From Gamsiella multidivaricata (lineage: Eukaryota; Mortierellomycota; Mortierellomycetes; Mortierellales; Mortierellaceae): a DNA stretch of 64,000 nucleotides. The position numbers and the translations under genes were made by a program. The notes beneath the pieces are model-generated. The model worked only from the letters and a program-made list of their open reading frames with translations. It had not been told where the DNA came from and made no database searches. Of the stretch, positions 35,241 to 47,743 are shown piece by piece; within the stretch, counting starts at the first letter, position 1; each line of letters opens with the position of its first letter. The stretch spans positions 186,001 through 250,000 of the forward strand of contig NW_026251742.1 of assembly GCF_025024155.1 (NCBI RefSeq), given 5' to 3'.

Positions 35241-37548
35241 ATGGATAACCCAGTGCTTTTCGCCATCAACTCGACCTTCGCAACGGTAGCACGCGGCCTC
35301 CAGGCCGTGCCTGGGTCCGGAATCGCCATCAACTATATCAAGGACTCATACCAGAACGATCCCTTCAGAGTCGTGCTTGAGCTCGGTCTGGCTATCTATG
35401 CCATTAAGTACATGCTTTCGAAAAAATATCGCATTGATCAGAACGACGTTCAGCTCACAGAAAAGGTGCTTTTTGACACCCTGCCTTTCTTTGTTGCATG
35501 TTATCCCATCCATCCGGAGCAATATCCTCATGTATCCAATGCGGCATGTTTATCGTATTGCCCTCTATCCTGTCACGTAGGAAATTGATGAGCTCATTAC
35601 GGAATGGCAGCCCGAACCATTGGTTCAGACATTGTCTGATATTCAACGCATGGAGCTGGAAAAGACTCAAGTCATTGTCGGGTATCAACTTTTTCCTTCC
35701 ATGCAAATTGGACACCTGTAATCTCACCGCAGCAACCGCAGATCATGCTGATTAACCCAGTCCTCTTTCATTTGTCACGCTTTTTTTTTTTCTTTCTTTA
35801 CAACAGAGCCCAGGGTCCGAAACCAAAGGTGCTGTCGTCTGGAAAGAATCTGCTGAACCTCGCCAGTGCAAATTACTTAGGATACACCACAAATGAAGAC
35901 ATCAAGGTACGTGTAGTTACGATTTATTTGTTTTGGAGTACATCTTTTGAAACATACTAACAAGTGTGTTGATTTTTTTTTTTTTTAGGAGAAAGCTATC
36001 GAAACTCTGCACAAGTATGGGGTCGGATCCTGTGGACCTCCTGGATTCTATGGAACCCTTGGTAAGGGCCACGGTCTGCAGGATCATGTCTCTAGGTCTG
36101 GTTACTCATATAGATGCAATTATCAGAATTAGATTTAACAGTTCACTAACATTCGCGCTTTTCTTTGGTCTTACTGCCGCCGCTGGACATTTAGATGTTC
36201 ATATTGACTTGGAAAAAGATATCGCGCGGTTTTTGGGAACAGAGTCGTCCATTATTTACGCTCAGGGATTCTCAACAATTTCTTCAGTCATTGCTGCCTT
36301 TTCAAAGCGCGGCGATATCATTGTAGCGTATGTCGCACGTTCGCTGTCATTTGGATGTTGTGCAACTCCTTTCGCTTTGGAACATGCTCTATCAGTCATC
36401 AATTACTTATCAGCTTTGATTGTCCGTGGATACTTTGGATAGAGATGATGGCTGTAATTTTGCTATTTTGAAGGGTACCCAAATTTCACGATCAGTAATC
36501 AAATGGTTCAAACACAACGACATGGCAGATCTGGAGCGTGTATTGGAGTCGATTCACTTCGAGACACTTACAGTAAGAGTTAATTCCGATGGCCTTGCCC
36601 TACAATCCTAGCGATATTTAATTCGCACCTGGCAGTTATTGACATAGCACGCTTTTTCGCTTTCGAAACTTTAGCACAAAAAGCGGCCATTGACCCGTCG
36701 ATTTATTGTCACAGAAGGACTGTTCCAAAACTATGGCGATATCGCACCGCTAGACAAGATCATGGAGCTAAAACACAAATACAAATACCGTGTGATCCTG
36801 GATGAATCCAGCTCATTTGGTGTGCTAGGCAAGACAGGACGTGGTTTGACAGAGGTTTTCGACATTTCGCCAAAGAACGTTGACATGATTGTGGGGTCAA
36901 TGGCTAATACCCTTGCGGCCGCAGGAGGATTCTGTGCTGGTCCCAAGGAGGTTATCGATCATCAACGTCTCTCTGGCCAGGCTTTTGTCTTTTCTGCCTC
37001 GATCCCTGCAATGCTCACAGTCTGCGCATCGGAGGCGATCAAGATTTTGGGCACCCCGCAAGGTGTCAAGCTATTGAAGGAGTTGCAGGATAACTCAGCA
37101 ACCTTTAGAAACATCATGCTGGGTGCGCCACAGTGGATCGAACTGAGTTCGGCTGCGGGATCGCCCATCTTACATTTGCGTTTTCCACAGGCGGCTCTGG
37201 CTGCCACTGGTGTGTCGACCAGAGACGACGAAAAGCTGCTTCTCCAAGAAATTGTGGACGAGGTATGCCATCAGCTGATCATGCGCTTAAAGAACGAGAT
37301 TCAAAGGGATGCTGTGTTCTATTTCCACAATCTCCAACTAACATGCATCGATATTTAATGTTAAACAGGTGGCGATCAAAGACAGCATATTGATTACAAG
37401 GGCCAAGTATGTGGAACATCAGGAGTTACATTTGCCTCGACCCTCAATCCGCATCTCCATCTGTGCGACACATACCAAAAAGGAGGTCGAGAAGGCCGCA
37501 CAGGCTATTAAGACAGCTTTCGGAAAAGCGCTTAGCCGTCGCAAGTGA
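35241..37548 (+). CDS. LCB1: serine palmitoyltransferase subunit 1
   Basis: Eight exons, 35241-35465, 35581-35681, 35807-35906, 35989-36061, 36195-36327, 36443-36572, 36675-37262 and 37369-37548, join in phase to 509 residues. The N-terminus carries a membrane-associated helix ([16 protein letters not shown]). The alpha-oxoamine synthase fold follows: [27 protein letters not shown] with the Cys conserved in LCB1 (mutated in human HSAN1), [11 protein letters not shown], and [18 protein letters not shown]. At the position where LCB2 has the PLP-binding Lys, this protein reads [13 protein letters not shown], so it is the non-catalytic LCB1 partner. The heterodimer with LCB2 makes 3-ketosphinganine in the ER, the first step of sphingolipid synthesis. 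Confidence 0.96.
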
Positions 37549-38094
37549 AATGAGGTCCGAAGCCTTCTACGGTTGTTTGGAATCGTATGATTCATTTCCA
37601 TATCATTATCGTTTGATTCACTCTCTTACAACGTCCGGTAGCATGGCTTCGACAAGATCTCTTCGTATTTATTGACTAATGTTTATATGCAGAGGCGTGT
37701 ATCGCGCGAGACAGCATACAGATTTGAATGCTCGAAATGGGGTTTCAACGCACGGCCTGTCTGGACGAGAGCCCAAGTTACGTGCATTATCACACAAATA
37801 AAACAAGTCAGCGCTGTTAATTGCCTTGACGCACAGGCATCTTTGTCTCGGGTAGAGCATTACGCATGCTATCGTTTCTCTTCGCTGTGACCTCAATGAT
37901 CGAAAGGCTATTCAGCTGCTTGATATTAGATGAATCGGATGGTTTCAGGAACGCGCCCCGTGCACGCGTGCATTCTTGTCTTTTGCCACCAAATCTCAAA
38001 TATTGACAGTCCCAAATCTGTGCTTTGGTTGGCTGTAAACAATCGAGTAATCACCTCTTCCGTCCTTCTTCCCAACCCATTCGCAATCCGAATC
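37549..38094. other. intergenic region LCB1 to CYC2-like gene
   Basis: About 0.55 kb with no gene. An AATAAAA near 37797 may serve LCB1. The open frame that extends upstream of the CYC2-like start (from ATG 37930) is addressed under rejected items. Confidence 0.45.
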
Positions 38095-39337
38095 ATGTTT
38101 CGACCAGGGCTACTTTTTACATCCTACAGCAGCGCGAGAAATGTTGCGTCAAAATCAGCCCCCTCCATCACTTCTAGTCGCCATGGACCGAGCACACCGC
38201 TTCGTTTCTATTCGCAGCCTCCTGGGAAAACGACCTTCAACAGATCTCGGACTGGACAAACGAGTGCTCGGGCACCACGTTCTTCATCTACCTCTAATGT
38301 GATTACTTTCCTTACCGCATCATCTATCGGCGTCGGAGCGTACATGTATCAATGGAACAAGGATCGCCAGGGCAGCATCTTTAGTTCCATCAGCGCTCCG
38401 GAGGGTCTTACAACGGAAAATTGGACTCCGATACTATTGAAAAACATCACCAAGATCTCGGAAAGCACCTCTTTGTTTGAGTTCGAGCTGCCTAAGCCAT
38501 GCGTCATTCCTCTCAGTTCTGCAGTTTATGTCAAGGATGACCTGATCCAGGCTATGCGTGCATACACGCCTGTGCATTCAACTGAAACAGAGCAGAATAC
38601 GTTACAGTTGCTGATTAAACGGTATGGCGAGGGCCAGGTGTCAAGGTTCATGCACTCTGCAAGACCAGGACAAAAGATAGAGATGCGGGGACCAATACTT
38701 GTCTGGCCAGCGAGTCGACCTGATCTCGAAAAGTGGGACGAAATTGGCATGGTAAGCACGATATTGACAGGAAGCCATATCATGTTTTGGTCAGGAGAAT
38801 GTTACAGCCCCTAACCTGTTCAACGGTATATAACTATATCTGTAGATTGCTGGAGGAACTGGTATTACTGCCATGATACCTATCATTCAGTCTGTGCTAG
38901 CTAATCCGGACAAGAAAATCAAAATCTCCCTCTTGTTTGCAGCACAGTCGTCAGAAGAGCTCTATTTTAAGGATGAATTAGATCAAATGGCAGAGGCTTC
39001 TCAGAACCAGCTTCGCGTTGTCTACACTATCGACAAAACCCCAGTAGGATCTTCCTCTGAGCAAGAGTGGAAAGGACACGTTGGATATGTGAACGAGGAC
39101 ATGCTGAAGGGACTGTTGCCGCCACCAAAATCAATCGCAGAGGGAGCATTGTTAACAGGTGAAATGAAGGACGATACAGAGAAAGGTGCCAAAAATTCGA
39201 TTGTATTGGTCTGCGGACCAGAGAGTATGGTGAAGCATGTGGCAGGCACTAGGGGTACGAGTGGGCAGGAGCCTATTCGTGGTATTTTGGGAGCTATGGG
39301 CTACACGAAGGACCAAGTCTTCCGCTTTCCAAACTAA
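38095..39337 (+). CDS. CYC2-like mitochondrial cytochrome b5 reductase family flavoprotein
   Basis: Two exons, 38095-38751 and 38846-39337, give 382 residues. Residues 1-60 are Arg/Ser-rich without acidic residues, like a mitochondrial presequence; residues 68-87 (NVITFLTASSIGVGAYMYQW) form one membrane segment. The FAD motif RAYTP stands in place of the usual RPYT/S, followed by KRYGEGQVSRFMHSARPGQ, the NAD(P)H-site IAGGTGITAM at the exon junction, and VCGPESMVKHVAG. The Met-Lys-His-Val-x-Gly ending and RAYTP favour the Cyc2 branch (haem attachment to cytochrome c, inner membrane) over MCR1 or CBR1, but this distinction is by memory of motifs, not by a tree. An internal insert (GALLTGEMKDDTEKGAKN) lies before the C-terminal strand. 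Confidence 0.85.
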
Positions 39338-39587
39338 AATTCAAGAATTACCTAGAAAATAAATAATTGGTAGGAACATATGTGCACATTCAGTGGATGT
39401 CCGTCATTTAGGGTCCCTATTTGTCGCGGTTGCGTTCAAGGCACCCTGCCTGGCACCAGACGGTGTTGTGATTGGCTATACCAGCAATGAAAATAGACAG
39501 TCACGCAGTAAACAATTGTCTATACAAGGGCGCTCACAGATACATGGCTCCTTCTACTTCACTTCACAAACCTCAAGATATTTCGCT

Positions 39588-41626
39588 ATGCTCTACAGGA
39601 AGCGCGTGCCCGAGTTTCAAGCCATCGTTATGGCAGGCTATGGAAATGGGTATGCAGACGTGGAAAAACGACCGACTCGCAAGTGCGGTATGATGGCGAA
39701 GTTCATGTAGGCGTTTGAGTTCTACTGACGGCGAAAGCACGAAACGCGACTAGGTTATACCCTTTGACAGAAGAAAACAACATGCCCAAGGCCCTCCTTC
39801 CAGTTGTCAATCAGCCCATGATCTCATATCAGCTTGCTTGGCTGGAAGACTCGGGAGTTTCAGGTGAGGAACTGTTGCCGTATCGTTGTATGCGTCGTCG
39901 TCCTTTATACTATTGTTACCCTTCGAAGATACGCCAGGGCTCATGTTATCTCTCGCTATAGATGTTATTGTGGTCAGTTTGACTTCGGGATCAAAGAACC
40001 TGGGACATTATCTTGACAGAGTCTATGAGGGGCAATTGCACATCACCCTGGAGGTAGTCGATGACAATACTGGAACTGCGGACGCATTAACCCTGATTAA
40101 GGATAAGATCAAGGTACAGCATGCCTGGACAGCTAAAGGACTTGGATCGCCGCAGTTCTTTTAGTTGCGATTGAATTCTTACGCCTGATATTATTTAATT
40201 ACTGCAATGGGTATATCCAACAGACGGATTTCATTGTCATTAGCTGCGATTTGTTGACGGCGCTTATACCCCACCAGTTCCTGGATATGCACCGCTCAGA
40301 AGATCCGTCAGTGACAGCCCTTTTCTTTGAGCCTAACAAGAGCGAAGGTGGACCCTCTGGATCAAGCAAGGTCAAGGGTATGGACATAGCTGGCAATACC
40401 AAGCAGTGCAAAGCTGTAGTTTATGACTCATTTATACTCATTTCAATATTTTGCTTCATTTACAACAACTCAACCACTTGATACATGCATATCGCTCAAC
40501 ATTCAACATTGCAACATATCATACGTACTATATACTGGATCTGCATTGCCTTGCACTGTCTTTTGCACTATCTTCGGTGGGATGCATACCAGAGGTGACA
40601 CAGTATGTTGGGATTGATGCCAGCAACTCGCAACTTGTCTACCTGAACAACTCGGACGATATGGATTCGGATGAGTTTTCATTAAGAATCTCGCTCCTGG
40701 ACAAGCATCCTGTGACAAACATTAGCCGACTCTTGCAGGATGCGCACCTGTACGTCTTCAAGCGCTGGGTCATTGATCTGATCTCGGAGGTGTCCGCCAA
40801 GAGAACCATGGCTAGTATCAAGGAGCATGTTTTACCATTGTTAGTCAAGTCTCAGCACCAGCGTACCCTTGCTGATCGGGAAGGCGTTACCAAAGGTGGG
40901 AAACCCGGAAATATTAAACGGGACAGGAAGAAGTACCTAATGATCGACTGATTCTGTTTAATTTCTTTTTTTGCATAGCTGTCGAGGCAGCTATGGCAGC
41001 TAATCCAAGCACTCAAAAGTTGGCCTTGGGCCTTTCCACGACTCAGCCCCCAGAAAGTGATGATGTCGAGGATGGAGAATGGAAGAGCCCAGTCACCTGC
41101 AAGGCCTTTGTCCTGCCCAAGGAGATCTACTGTGGACGCGCCAACACCATCCCCAACTATTTTGAGGTCAATCGCCACGTAAGTGTTTCCTCATCGTGTT
41201 GATCCGTAGCTGGAACTTCATGAACACTAAACTCTGCGACGACGCTAATACATGTCTATGATCTTGTAGTACACAAAGGTTACAGACAAGGTCAGGAATC
41301 CAGGAGCAACGAACCAGGTGCAAACCCAGGTTGGTGCGGATTCGCTGATAGGAGATGACACCAAGATTGGCGATCGATCGTCGGTCAAGAAGTCGACCAT
41401 TGGATCCCATATCACGATCGGAAAAAATGTCAAGATTGTCAACTCGATTATCATGGACCATGCGATCATTGAGGATAACGTCAAGATCGAAGGCTGCATT
41501 ATCTGCTCGAGTAGTAAAGTGTGTGAAAAGTCGACACTCAAGGACTGCGAGGTTGGCGGCGGCTTCAGGGTGGAGAAGGATACGACAGCAAGGAACGAGC
41601 AGCTCGTTGACTTCCAGGAGCAGTAA
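39588..41626 (+). CDS. GCD1: translation initiation factor eIF2B subunit gamma
   Basis: Seven exons, 39588-39649, 39754-39863, 39962-40113, 40224-40377, 40593-40895, 40979-41178 and 41270-41626, join in phase to 445 residues. The N-terminal half is a nucleotidyltransferase-like domain (EFQAIVMAGYGNG, NMPKALLPVVNQPMISYQL, TDFIVISCDLLT, LYVFKRWVIDL). The C-terminal half is a left-handed beta-helix of hexapeptide repeats (VGADSLIGDDTKIGDRSSVK, HITIGKNVKIVNSIIMDHAI). eIF2B gamma, with epsilon, forms the catalytic subcomplex that reloads eIF2 with GTP in the cytosol and is a target of eIF2 alpha phosphorylation. Intron 4 (215 nt) is the longest. Start chosen as the first ATG in the conserved frame. 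Confidence 0.93.
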
Positions 41627-41811
41627 AAATGAGGAGACTTCGATTCTAAAAGAGGATGTACTATGCCAATAAATACGCGTTGCGGTGCTTTTGTTTACCG
41701 ACTTGACACGCGACGTTTGGTGGCAACGATTCAAACGCCTTTCTTTCATTTTTGCTCTTTCCGTCTTACTTCATCCTCATTGGGCAAAGCAAGGATCGAT
41801 TCGACAACTCC

Positions 41812-44800
41812 ATGCCTCTGGAAAAGACGCATCCGGAATACAGCAACTCACTCGATTATACTCACCACCAGCGCGAACGACCATCCTCACCACGTACACT
41901 CTTTCGTGTCCAGGCCTCATCACCCTTGCGGCGATACATGGCCCTCCTAAGCAAAGACAAAGGCGATGGTGCGCCAACGATCGTTCGTCTAGAAGATTCA
42001 GAATCATCGGTCGCGGCTACTCCGCAGGAGGTGGCGTCTTCACAAGGCTCGGTGGCCGATTCAAACGCAGCATTGAAATGCGACTCTACAGATCAGGAGC
42101 AGGGGTATAGCAGAGAGAATGCTCCTTCAGTTGCAGTGACAGAGGTAGCAAGGTCGCAAGAGTTCTCCCGTGGATTTCAGCCATTCCTCTTGAAAGCGCA
42201 CGCTATCTCAGATTCGTGTATGGTGCTAAGAAAACGTGCTATGAGACGGAGGCGCTACAAAAGGCTCGTATCTAATTTTTCTTTCATCTCTCGCACTTGA
42301 CAGTGGGCGAGGAGTCTCACGAGCGCAATGTCAAGGAAGTATCTCCATTTCCGGACAAGCATATGATTGCAAGTCGGGATGGCCCTGCACCAGAGACACT
42401 GGGAACACCAGAGAGATCATTACCCTCCCCAACCATCAAGCCAGCATATCCGTCATCTTCGGCAATCAAGAACGAAATCGTGGTTATCGATCTCGATAAT
42501 GATGAGGACGGCCTCGACGACAAAGGAGGACGCGATTCTCAAATTGACGATTTTGACGATTTTGACGATTTTGACGACTTTGACGACTTTGAGTATTTCG
42601 AGGACGAGCCAAGCGTGAAAAATGTACTTGGAAAACGCAAAGCTGACCTCGAAATAGATGGCGCAGGTAGCGATGTCGAGGATAGCAGAGCAAAGGCTAG
42701 GACAAAGGTTACATATGTTCCGAGTGTTATTGCACTTGAAGCTGGATCACGGTATTGTCCTGTAGAGCTGGACAGCGATTCGGACGGCAACGAACCTCAA
42801 CACCAGGAACTTCAAGAGCCAGCCATAAGCCGTGCGAGTATGGGCGCCGATTCGACTGTAACCACAACTGGTGCGACGGCCCACGAGCCGATCGTGATAT
42901 CGACCGAGATTCTATCAACTGACGATGATCTAGAGGGCGATCTAGGGGGCGACCTAGAAATACCTTTAGACTCACTCTCTTCGAAAGTATCAGAAATTAG
43001 CAAAGTCAGTCAGAGCTTTGGAACTGAGTCATTCGCGTCCCGGAGAAGCTCGGTCAGCACTGCAGGTACTTTACAGGACCAGCTCAGGGCATACCAGATG
43101 ATTCAAAGGGAGAGGTACGAACGGGAAAAGGCAGAAAGCAATGTAGTTGATGCAATTGTCGTTCGGCCTTCAGGCCCTGCTGTTGATAGCAAACCAAAGT
43201 CAACTATCAGTCGTGCGCAAATCATCGTCCCTTCATTTTATGATACAGCCCCCCTTTCCCCAACTTCCTTAACATCACAATCGACACAGGAGTTGCAAGA
43301 TGCAGGCTCAGGGTCGCGGCAGGATGGAGCAACCGATTCATCAGTGCCTTTGAGGCTCCTCTTCGACGACAGTTGGATTCGCAGCAGTGGGACCAGCATT
43401 GAAGACAGTAATACAAGCAGCGCTACGAGTAGCACGAAGAGCACGTCAAACAAGACCAAAGATGGATTTGTGTTGTCGGATGATCAGCTCTTTGTACTCG
43501 ATCAAGTGGTCAACCACAGAAAAAACGTCTTCTTCACGGGATCGGCCGGAACAGGGAAGTCCGTTCTGCTACGAGAATTGATTGTTCGACTGAAGGCCAA
43601 GCACAGTCGATGGGAATATTCAGAGGATTGGGATTCGATGGCAGCAGGCAAGGTTGCGGTGACGGCATCGACAGGAATTGCAGCTTGCAACATTGGAGGA
43701 TGCACACTTCATTCGTTCGCGGGCGTCGGACTTGGTCAAGATGATTTTCCAAAACTCGTAGCCAAGGTCAGGAATAATCGGCAGACTGTTCGCCGGTGGA
43801 AACAGACTGCGGTGCTGATTGTCGACGAAGTGTCGATGATTGACGCGGTGTTGCTGGACAAGCTGGAGAATCTGGCAAGATACATTCGGGACGACATCAA
43901 ACCTTGGGGAGGTATTCAGGTGGTGCTGTGCGGCGATTTTTTCCAGCTTCCACCGGTCGACAAGACAGGCAAGGCCAAGTTCTGTTTCGAAGCAGAGTCC
44001 TGGACGAAATCGATCCATGCGACTATTCAGCTGCAGCGGATCTTTCGACAGAAAGATACTTGTGAGCATTGACCGACTTGTCTATTCAGGACCTTAATGG
44101 ACCGTTTCTTTCTTCCCCTCCTAAACGTGCAAGTTGATGTTTTTCACTACGCGCAATAATAGCATTTGCCGACATGCTGAATCAGATGCGGATCGGCAGG
44201 ATGTCCAGTGCCACGATCAACACTTTTAAGAGCCTGAGTCGTGCTATCCGAGATGACGATGGCATCAAACCCACAGAGCTGTAAGTGCAGCGTATTGTGC
44301 CGCCACTTTATTGCCAATGGTCAAGTGCTAACCAGTCTTATTACCCATGTGTATGTGACATAGGTTTCCTCTCCGGAAGCAGGTTGATGACGCAAACTCG
44401 ACCATGCTGCGCAAACTCACTGGGATGTCGTTGTTTTTCGATGCTCAGGACAGAGGAAAGCTAAAAGACAAAATGGAACAGCATTGCATCGCACCGACAA
44501 AACTCGAGATCAAGGTCAACGCTCAGGTGATGCTTCTCAGGAATCAAAGTGGAGGATCTGGAGGCCTTGTCAACGGCAGTATCGGAACAGTCATCGCGTT
44601 CGTGAACGAGCCGGCTCACAATTTCCGTGTAGGACCGAAGGGCGAAGCACTACCATCGCTCAACAGGCCAGGGGAGTTGCTACCGAAGGTCCGATTCGTG
44701 AGCGAGTGGGGTGGCACGCGTGAGATGGTTGTGGGCAGAGAGGAGTGGACGCTGGAGATGCCTGACGGCGAATTCTTAGGAGGACGAGTCCAGATCCCAC

Positions 44801-45030
44801 TTTGCCTGGCATGGGCACTCAGTATCCACAAGAGTCAGGGGCAGACGCTTCCGAAGGTGCGGGTGGATCTGGGTAGGGTGTTTGAGAAGGGTCAGGCCTA
44901 TGTGGCAATCTCTCGGGCGACGACGCTGGATGGACTGCAAGTGCTGAACTTCGATCCGCGCAAGGTGATGGTGCACCCCAAAGTGGTCGAGTTTTACGAC
45001 ACGGTTGAACGAGAGAAGACACAGACATAA
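41812..45030 (+). CDS. PIF1: PIF1-family 5'-3' DNA helicase
   Basis: Four exons, 41812-42217, 42304-44061, 44163-44280 and 44364-45030, join to 982 residues. The first 500 residues are disordered and acidic, including an Asp-Asp-Phe repeat. The helicase core begins near residue 530: [12 protein letters not shown], Walker A GSAGTGKS (about 547), [13 protein letters not shown] with [10 protein letters not shown], Walker [19 protein letters not shown], then in exon 4 LVNGSIGTV and [20 protein letters not shown] with [16 protein letters not shown]1 helicases act at telomeres, G-quadruplexes and replication forks, and in mitochondria. The N-terminus ([19 protein letters not shown]) might support mitochondrial import if a shorter start is used. 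The first intron border (donor GTATGG at 42218) is chosen by phase and is the least certain. Confidence 0.94.
42543..42594 (+). repeat. GACGATTTT nonanucleotide repeat encoding Asp-Asp-Phe
   Basis: Repeats of GACGATTTT/GACGACTTT inside PIF1 exon 2 encode five successive DDF units, ending in EYFEDE. Confidence 0.85.
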
Positions 45031-45265
45031 AGAAAGGGTGTCACGTGTATGTACTATTATTTTGACAACAGGCACCGCAATCCTAAGATTCTCCTTCCAT
45101 ACTTCCTTTCCTCCTTTTTTTTTTATACCTTGAAGCCGCGTTTCCTCGCAACTACTTCGTCTATTCCTAAGCTTCTCCACTTTTTACCCGTCTCGTTATT
45201 TCTTTACTCATTCCTTTCCCTCATAATATTTGTCCCGTCTTCACAGTCCACCTTTTCACGCAACA

Positions 45266-47743
45266 ATGACAAAGTCAAAGTCGCCCAAGCGGTCGTCACC
45301 GCCCTCGAGCAACAGCAACAGCAACAGCAACGGCCAGCATACAGCCACGCCTACAAGTCCAGGGGGGGCTGGAATATCCTCAGATACTGCTACCGCTACT
45401 GCGACAACCGCGGAAAAAGGGGTGTCAAACGGTCACGGACATCACCATCACCATAGTGCTGGATCCGGACCAGCCCTGGCATCGAAAGAGGTAAGCAGCA
45501 ACTTTCAGTACTTGTGCATTGGAAGTCAAGTGTTGCTCACTAGGGGGGGGGGGGGGGGGGGGGGAAAAGAAGGGTCACTGCATGGAGAATGGAGAATGGA
45601 GAATGGAGAATGCAGAATGAGAATTAGTTGAAATGGGGTGAACTTTTTGGACAGTTTGACCTCCTCCAGGAACGGACACAGCCGTCGCTTTTGCCAATCT
45701 TGCATACATCAGTTCAGCGCTCATACAGCAACCGACCAGCCCATAGCAGACCGGCTCAAGGTCAGATTTATGGACACAATGCTATCAGGAAAGGATGCAG
45801 GAAAGGCCGGTGCGTACCAATGAAGCTATCATCTGTCCATCACTTCTCGCAGAGGTATCAGAAGCGACCTAGAATGCAAAAAAGGCCATGTGTTGACTTC
45901 GCACAGGCTTATGGCATACATCTGCAAAGCATCAGAGCGATGATTAAACAGGAGCAATGTCGTCACATAGTCTGTGCATCTCAGGATTTTTTTAAGGTGC
46001 GCTGTCATAATGATGATGACAAGGGCGACACGCTGGCAGGTTATCGTTCGAGATATGAGCGCGAATACAGGGCGATTGGGAAAAAGTCTAAGGCAAGAGC
46101 AAAGAGAGTCCACTTGCAACGGGGGCTGAAGACAGTGCTTAGCCCATTCAAAAACATACAGCACGGAAACAAAGACAACATCAGAGCACTTAATGATTTT
46201 TTATCGTTCTTATTAGGCGGTCGTATTGTTGGCAGATCAGTCTGCGCAGACTAAGTGGGCTAACTGGTCGGTCCGCACGCTTTGGACGTTGATCATGATC
46301 GGGGGTTTTTTTGCCTGTGTCGCTGCCGGTCCATTATTTGTAATTCTGCTGGTGGTCATGGTTCAGGCACTCGTCTACAAGGAGGTCATTTATCTCGCCG
46401 CTGTCCCAAGCCGAGAGAAGAAGCTGCCATGGTTCCGGGCAATGAACTGGTACGTCTCTGGAAAATCCTATCTAGCGCAATGTTCAGTGCATAGCCTCAT
46501 TTAAATATTGACCTCAATGTCATCTCATGTTTACATTTGTTCCAATAGGTACTTTCTGTTCAGCACCAACTACTTCTTTTATGGCGAGAGTTTGATTCAC
46601 TACTTCCAGCATGTGGTGTTTGTCGACGCGTTCCTGTTGCCGTTTGCGACACACCATCGCTTCATCTCGTTCACCCTCTACGTCATCGGTAAGGAGCCTT
46701 GCAATTTTAACGGACATTTGCGAGACGCATTTGGATGTGTATATGGACTAACGTCTCTCAACCGTCTGAAATAGGCTTCGTATTCTTTGTTGCCAACTTG
46801 AAGAAGGGTCACTACCGCTTCCAGTTCTCGCAGTTCGCATGGACCCACATGACGCTGTTGTTGGTCGTCTGCCAGAGTCACTTCATTATCAACAACATCT
46901 TTGAGGGACTGATTTGGTTCTTTTTGCCCGTGTCCCTGGTCATCACGAACGACATCTTTGCATACATCTTTGGATTCTTCTGGGGCAAGACGCCCCTGAT
47001 CAAGCTGTCGCCCAAGAAGACTGTCGAGGGATTCGTTGGCGGATGGGTCATGACCATTGTCTTTGGTATCATGGTATGTGAACGAGGAGGCTATTTCCAT
47101 GGATGGGTCAGATATCAGCTGCGGTGTCTATACTACATGCTAACGAGTATTATTGTTGTTTTTCTCTGTCTTTTCCTAGTTCGCGACGTTGTTCCTGAGA
47201 TATCCGTACATGATCTGCCCTGTCAAGGACTTGCGTGCGACTGCGTTCAGTGGCTTGACATGTGAACCCAACCCAGTTTTTGTCCCCGTCAAGTACTACC
47301 TCAAGCCCTGGATGGTAGCGCTTGTTCGCCATGTGGGGATGCGCAACCACTATGTGATGATTGCACCCCTGCAGCTCCACACCATTGTCATGGCTTGCTT
47401 TGCGTCGTTGATCGCACCCTTTGGGGGATTCTTCGCGTCCGGGTTCAAGCGTGCGTTTAAGATCAAGGACTTCGGACAGTCGATCCCTGGTCATGGAGGC
47501 ATCACGGACAGGATGGACTGTCAGTTCTTGATGGGCTTGTTCTCGTACATGTACTACCAGAGCTTTATCAAGACTTCGGCTGTCACTGTCGGCTTTGTTC
47601 TTCAGAATGCGATCAAGCTGAAGGGACAGGAACAGATGGAGCTATTTGATCACTTGAGACAGTATCTTATCGGACAAGGATTGTTGGATGAGGACAGCTG
47701 TGTCATTATGCCACCAAAGGAGGCATGGGTCACAGTCTCATAA
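45266..47743 (+). CDS. CDS1: phosphatidate cytidylyltransferase (CDP-diacylglycerol synthase)
   Basis: Five exons, 45266-45490, 46217-46449, 46549-46688, 46775-47073 and 47180-47743, join to 486 residues. The N-terminus is Ser/Asn/His-rich and cytosolic; hydrophobic segments follow ([61 protein letters not shown]). The family signature is complete near residues 385-411: [24 protein letters not shown]. The enzyme converts phosphatidate and CTP to CDP-diacylglycerol in the ER and is needed for phosphatidylinositol, phosphatidylserine and cardiolipin synthesis. Intron 1 is unusually long (726 nt) and carries a poly-G run and a GAGAATG repeat, so an extra small exon there cannot be excluded. Confidence 0.95.
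45313..45336 (+). repeat. AACAGC hexamer repeat encoding Asn-Ser
   Basis: Four AACAGC copies in CDS1 exon 1 encode an Asn-Ser dipeptide run. Confidence 0.8.
45543..45628 (+). repeat. poly-G run plus GAGAATG tandem repeat in CDS1 intron 1
   Basis: An uninterrupted G tract of about 22 bases on the coding strand is followed at 45583-45625 by about four GGAGAAT units and degenerate copies. Both lie in the transcript of CDS1 intron 1. Confidence 0.85.

Noticed and set aside
37930..38094. upstream in-frame ATG extending the CYC2-like protein by 55 residues
   Set aside because: The added residues have no conserved character, and the ATG at 38095 directly gives a mitochondrial-type presequence.
39588..39760. 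AGYGNG in place of a Gly-Gly loop in eIF2B gamma as a sign of lost function
   Set aside because: The gamma subunit is not a working nucleotidyltransferase and this loop varies widely in the family.
42266..42303. 36-nt intron with donor GTATCT as PIF1 intron 1
   Set aside because: Its phase does not match exon 2; the GTATGG donor at 42218 gives a matching phase and a normal intron length.
45638..45823. possible extra CDS1 exon inside intron 1
   Set aside because: No pair of splice sites gives a phase-compatible exon, and the text has no counterpart in CDS1 proteins that I know of.
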